Assembly: GCA_036426205.1 (NCBI GenBank)
Contig: CM071568.1
Span: forward strand, 220,087,732 to 220,151,731
Direction of reading: 5' to 3'
Source: Ascaphus truei
Lineage: Eukaryota; Chordata; Amphibia; Anura; Ascaphidae
DNA length: 64,000 nucleotides
Each line of letters starts with the position of its first letter. Positions within the stretch are counted from its first letter, which is position 1. A program made the position numbers and the translations under genes. Shown here in pieces: positions 59,495 through 64,000 of this stretch. The notes beneath the pieces were generated by a model that saw nothing but the letters and a program-made list of their open reading frames with translations, searched no databases and was not told the origin of the DNA.

Positions 59495-60600
59495 AAAGTA
59501 GCACTCTATTATCTGTAGTAGGATAGTGTGGTTGATTTAAAAATATATCTTTATTGAATTAAATGTTAAAATATTGGTGCATGGAGTGGAATAAAAAGAT
59601 CAATGGACACTGTCTGATGACTCAGAGTGTTTCACATATAGTGATGACAACATGTGTCTAATAGCTGGAACAGTGCCAGCTGTAGCAGGTTGCTACCATT
59701 GATTAGACCGCTGTTAGCAGTCTAGAGATGACAGTGTCAGATGTGCTAATAGATGAGTAATTGCAATCCCTCTGGCCAAAAGAGGAATGTAGTGTACACA
59801 GAGGCAGATTAGTTTCAATTGCTATTTGATATAGCCTAGAGCAGCAGAGTATGCTGCATAGTAGGAGGGTGATGGTCTGTAACTTAGTTTGAAAGACTCT
59901 GCTAATTGGCAAGTCAGCTGTAACTGTTCTGCCTAACCCCTGTTAGGAGTGTTCAGCTCTGTCTTTCTTACAGTGGATCCTTGTATTAAACCCCCATGCT
60001 GACAGTTGCTGTGAGCAGTAGACTCAGAGTTCCACTGATGCTGGGGTGAGTCAGCTGCAGGTATTTTACCTAACCCTTGTAAGGTGTGCAGCTCTGTCTT
60101 GCTTACAGTGGACCCTTGTATTCAACCCCCATGCAAACAGTTACTGTGGAGAGTAAATTCAGAGTTCCACAGATGCTGGGGTAAGTATCCCTAGCAGAGT
60201 CTTTCAAACTAAGTTACAGACCATCACCCTCCTACTATGCAGCATACTCTCCTGCTCTAGGCTATATCAAATAGCAATTGAAACTAATGCGCCTCTGTGT
60301 ACACTACGTTCCTCTTTTGGCCAGGGGGAATGCAACTACTCATCTATTAGCACATCTGACACCGTCATCTCTAGACTGCTAACAGCGGTCTAATCAATGG
60401 TAGCGACCTGCTACAGCTGGTACTGTTCCAGCTATTAGACACAAGTTGTCATCACTATATGTGAAACACTCTGAGTCATCAGACAGAGTGTCCATTGATC
60501 TTTTTATTCCACTCCATGCACCAATATTTTAACATTTAATTCAATAAAGATATATTTTTAAATCAACCACACTATCCTACTACGGATAAGAGTGCCACTT
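59495..60600. mobile_element. Foldback element with ~410-bp arms
   Basis: The left arm 59495-59904 and right arm 60191-60600 are inverted copies (for example GTAGGATAGTGTGGTTGATT, GACTCAGAGTGTTTCACATA and GTTTGAAAGACTCTGCTA against their complements). The spacer holds two direct repeats of about 134 bp (59919-60052, 60053-60187). Each arm carries an AATAAAGATATATTTTTAAA or its complement. No protein. It lies inside the DIRS relic and must be younger than it. Confidence 0.88.
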
Positions 60601-61323
60601 GTTCCAGTACCCTGGCGGATTTGCACACCGGAGGATTCCCACAAGTGTCTGAAGCAGATTCATGGAATCAAGGACCCTTCACACTGTGGCACATGAGTCC
60701 TGCTGATTATTCAGGTACCAACTCACTGAGAGGGGCTAAGTTTGTGAACTCTTAAGAGTTTAAGAAGAACATTTTGCGTCATCTTTTCCTGGTTGCTGCA
60801 TATTCTCTTGGAGAAAAAAAAAAAAAAACAGGTAGGCGCTATTTTCATTATTAACTAGCTCCACACGTGCATACAGACATTTTCAAGGAAATACCCCTTT
60901 AAAAAGTAAAGAACTCATAAGAAAACTTATATTTTTTCCACATCTGTCTTAGAAGAGCATTCTCTTTGAGCCCCAGATTCCTCCCTGGACGTTTACACAT
61001 TGGTTAGGATTAAGATGGTTCTTCTCTCGCAGAAGAAACTCACTTCTTACTCATGATACCATGGATATTATTGCATCAAGCTTTTGGCCGAATAGATATT
61101 CTCTTTATCCATTATTCTGAGGTGGAAATAGCAATCCACTCAGTCACAACTCCCTTCTCGCTGCCACCGAACATGCCATACAGCTTGCTCATAGGTGCAC
61201 AGTGTCTAATGATGCCTCTGCGATCAACTCTGTTAACTTTATCTCCGCAAGTGCACACAAGAGAGAATTGATTCCAACACACCTCCAGTGCTACCTGTAT
61301 GTTGGCCACTCAGATACACATGG

Positions 61324-61524
61324 CTATGCTGTGGCTTGCATTCCAAACCCATAACTAGAAAATAATTTCTCAAGACACGCCAAACTTCGATCCATTGTTT
61401 CTTTAAACGATACTGCATCATCCATGGGTAACATCATCTTTCTCACTATCCTTGAGATTGCAGCGAGGACTTTAGGCGGGATTTCATAGTTCCTAACCTC
61501 TATCAATAAAAGAGGTAAATCCAT
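61324..61524 (-). pseudogene. DIRS gag remnant
   Basis: Minus frame PPKVLAAISRIVRKMMLPMD then DAVSFKETMD parallels KIDATISRVSRKTTIPVEDA then ASLKDVMD in the first relic (12709-12795). Further gag homology runs either side in broken frames, including a CEACDKTAMEV box near 62030. Confidence 0.82.
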
Positions 61525-63235
61525 TCTTGTAAATCTTAGGCGTCAGCAACTTCTTGTCTTGCTACGTCTATTCTGCCTCAATTCCCTCCTTTTTTACATT
61601 GTGTAGAGGAAAGCATCTCATCTTCCTCTGTGAACCTCTAAAAAGTTTATTTTTCAAAGTGTTACTCTTCTGGGACTTCTAACTCCAGTACTTCTATCAT
61701 TGCCTTGATTAAGGGACCCACAAGGTCTAGACTTAAATCGGGATCTTAAGATAGCACCCCATTTGGAAGAATCCCAATATTCTGCTCAGAGTGTTGTTGA
61801 AATACCATTGACTCCTCGGAAGAAGACTCTTCTTATTCAGACTAATTTGTGAGCTTGACCTTTACTGAGATTGCTAATTAGCCTGTAGCACTGCTGATTC
61901 CACGCTCTGTTACTGTCTCCTTTTTTCCAGGAAAGATAACTGGACATATGGAAGTTAGGCTCCACTTCAAACAGTCTTCAAATATCTATTTTACTTCCAT
62001 GGCCGTTTTGTCACATGCTTCACAAATTTTTTTTTATTTTTACTTTTTTTATGATGTAAAGCCTGCATGATTTCCTTTGAAGTTCCTTCTTCTGGCTGAC
62101 AGCCTGAGGTACTGCAATAATAAAGCATCCTCATTCTTCAATTAAATGCACTTTCTTTAATTTATAAGAAACTAAAAACTCGTCAACAAGATTCGGGCAG
62201 CGACCCTTTGTCTGATACAGCTTCCATACTTTATGTGCACTTGTTCTAGCACCTCGCTGGTGGTCTGCTGAGGTGTTCACAGTTCACAATCCTCTACCAC
62301 ACATGGGATGCCATAACAGGGCCCAAATGGCTTATCTTAGCCTGTAGCCCATTGCATGCCTTTCAGGACGCTTCTGGGGTCTAGCCCGGTCACAAAGCTG
62401 CTGGCTGTCACCACCGATGCATGTTCTGGAGCTTCAGAGGGAGAAAGGCTGACAACCACGCGGATTGAACTGCTAAAGCTGCAGTCCTGGTGAGTCCCAC
62501 TAAAACAATAAATAAACCTACTGCTACGCAGTAGGACAGAAATAAGACTGTCCTGCAGGTAAAGGGAGGGCCTTATATACTAGTACCTGCCGAAGTTTTC
62601 TGTCCTACTGTGCTAGGGGCTATCCCATTCGGTAACCCAGTGCCATACGAAGAATAGGAAAAACATTTTTTTTTGCTCTTTACTTGATGTCTGTAATAAA
62701 TTGTATGAAAATGTAATTGTTACCACAACATAATGAAAGCTTAGGTGTGCAGACTACTGAACCAAAATTCACCAACACCTTTTGCGTACCATAACAGCTA
62801 AGAAGTCTTGATTACCATGAATGTAATGTTGACCTATGCAGTTGTTTGAAATATATGTGCCTCCTAAAACATTGTGTTCCTTTCCATGCAACTGCTCAAG
62901 AACTGGCAATTTAGAGATATAAAATAAGTATGCATCCCCAGATTCTTTGGCCCACATTCACTAAAGGCATGCTAAAGCTTAGCACCATTAACACCCATTC
63001 ATTTGATTGGAGAATGTGGGCCTTTGTGCTCCATGATCAGTACTGACATGAGCATGCAATAGAAAATTTGGGAGAACAATGCTTCCCCTCCCGATCGTCC
63101 ATTTTATAGCAATTTTGCGAAACATTTGTTTTTTCAATAAGGCTTTTGAAATTATATAATATTTTTACAACACGCACGATAAAGGACCAAAACATTGTTA
63201 CTCAATTTAATACATTTTCAAAATGAAGTTGCAAG

Positions 63236-63276
63236 GTGTGTGTGTGTTTGTGTACACACACACACACACACACACG
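63236..63276. repeat. TG/CA compound microsatellite
   Basis: GTGTGTGTGTTTGTGTACAC followed by a (CA)n run; self-complementary. It lies beyond the likely AZI2 3' end. Confidence 0.9.
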
Positions 63277-63484
63277 CACTTATATAGATGTGTAAAAATA
63301 TTTGTATAGAAAAATTAGAGCGAACCATCTTTAAGTAGCGAAATAAGAATTCAGTACAAAAGGTATTGTAGCCTTCATTTTTCCCTGTGTATTACAAGAA
63401 TTACAGATAAATAAATGAACAGCAAAACAAAACACAATAGCAGGTATTAAATCATCAATTCTAATTAAGAATATTAATACACAT

Positions 63485-63490
63485 TTTATT
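63485..63490 (-). promoter_or_regulatory. AZI2: Candidate AZI2 polyadenylation signal
   Basis: TTTATT on the + strand is AATAAA on the minus strand, about 330 bases downstream of the AZI2 stop. The area is AT-rich and other weak variants exist, so the true site could be farther left. Confidence 0.3.
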
Positions 63491-63816
63491 TAAATTGAGA
63501 TTACAAATAACATGTCCCCACTATGCAACATGCAAAGAAACACTTTATCAGCCAGATGTTGACATTTAAGAATGGCAGGGTCAATCACAGCTCTTTCCCT
63601 ACTTCAGTCAATTACACCTAAGAAGATCTAGTTCTTTAGCAAATAAAAAGTTATTCCGTAAAAATGTTTCTGGTTTGTGTGTGCATCAGTTACTGTGGGT
63701 TTATATCTAAACCAACAGCCAATAATTTGTATCTGACTAAATTATACCTGGATACACTCCAAAATAATTCAAGAAACTATCAAATTCTACAATCCATAGT
63801 ATTTCTGAACATTTCC

Positions 63817-64000
63817 TTAGCTCTTATACAAGTAGTTTTGGCTATCATATTGATTAACAAATAGCACTGGATAGTTTGATGAAGAACTATTTCTTGTTTC
63901 CCAAAACTGTGTTTCACTGGGCTTTGGAGGACTTGGCATCTCCCATGAATTTTCTTCAAAAGAGGTCCTCTTGTAAGAATCATTTTCTTCAGAGTCTGTG
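63817..64000 (-). CDS. AZI2: AZI2 (NAP1) terminal coding exon, 5' part beyond the window
   Basis: Read on the minus strand from 63999, the frame gives SYKRTSFEENSW, then PSPPKPSET, and ends QNYLYKS with TAA at 63819-63817. It aligns with the C-terminus of vertebrate AZI2 (Y-x-R-x-S-x-E-x-N-S-W, P-S-P-P-K-x-S-E-T, and a final Q-N-x-L-Y-K-x). AZI2/NAP1 is a coiled-coil adaptor that binds TBK1 and IKKe and supports interferon and NF-kB signalling; the N-terminal coiled coil and TBK1-binding part lie outside the window. About 60 residues are visible, and no splice acceptor is seen before the window edge, so the exon continues rightward. An open frame over the same bases that starts with a Met (63983-63780) is a different frame and not the gene. 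Position and strand match the known CMC1-AZI2 tail-to-tail order. Identity rests on recalled family sequence. Confidence 0.92.
   Translation of the reverse strand, partial: TDSEENDSYKRTSFEENSWEMPSPPKPSETQFWETRNSSSSNYPVLFVNQYDSQNYLYKS

Larger units (their letters stand above)
57530..62655 (-). mobile_element. Second DIRS-type retrotransposon relic
   Basis: On the minus strand the order is terminal repeat (62655-62500, homologous to 10743-10885), gag CxxC box near 62030, gag body (61524-61324), gag end (59171-58860), RT (58800-58280), and the recombinase C-terminal part (58200-57837), then a terminal repeat with GTAGGACAGGGAAC (57540-57780). RNase H and the recombinase N-terminal half are deleted. 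A foldback element is inserted at 59495-60600. Confidence 0.85.

Noticed and set aside
63780..63983. Minus-strand Met-starting frame of 67 codons
   Set aside because: It overlaps AZI2 in the wrong frame; the real frame has no Met start because it is an internal part of a larger exon.

Overview
The window is vertebrate nuclear DNA, most likely amphibian (probably a frog with a repeat-swollen genome). Two host genes can be recognised from splice-bounded exons. CMC1 (C-x9-C motif containing 1, a mitochondrial cytochrome-oxidase assembly factor) runs on the + strand: an exon cut by the left edge (2-80), an internal exon (44724-44814) and the terminal exon with its stop (51217-51337). AZI2 (NAP1, a TBK1/IKKe adaptor) runs on the - strand, and only its terminal coding exon is present (63817-64000). 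The genes are tail to tail, the order known around human 3p24. The amphibian call is an inference from the repeats: two DIRS-type tyrosine-recombinase retrotransposon relics, Tc1 elements, hammerhead/palindromic Penelope-like repeats, a CR1/L2-like LINE and a tRNA-derived SINE.

Layout. 1-80 is the CMC1 exon. 81-44723 is a huge intron holding a small MITE in a TA tract, an unclassified repeat ending in a hammerhead-like motif (to 3560), a Tc1 element carrying two insertions (7539-10307), a DIRS relic split by a palindromic insertion (10743-15750), a LINE reverse-transcriptase fragment (17012-17766), two TTAA-flanked MITEs facing each other (17902-19109), a possible conserved non-coding block (19780-20350), a palindrome (21677-21957), small hAT/TIR repeats, a second Tc1 copy (28457-30023) and a TA-flanked MITE (30665-31013). 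From 31198 to 42902 lies a hAT-like element swollen by a C-rich 20-bp minisatellite. Inside that span the assembly appears to have walked the same locus twice: 36800-41597 is a noisy, indel-ridden copy of 42300-46105, and it includes a spurious second copy of CMC1 exon 3. 46057-48979 is a cluster of pogo/Tigger-like ends with CACACTG/TG simple repeats.

The right third (51.5-64 kb) is the intergenic space between CMC1 and AZI2. It contains another palindrome, a third TTAA MITE, a reverse-oriented SINE, a LINE 3' end, and a second DIRS relic on the - strand (62655-57530) that is itself interrupted by a foldback element with arms of about 410 bp (59495-60600). No intact transposase, reverse transcriptase or recombinase survives. 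Most long open frames are read-throughs of simple repeats. The strongest results are the two host genes, the likely false duplication, and the recurring hammerhead-like cores in palindromic repeats.
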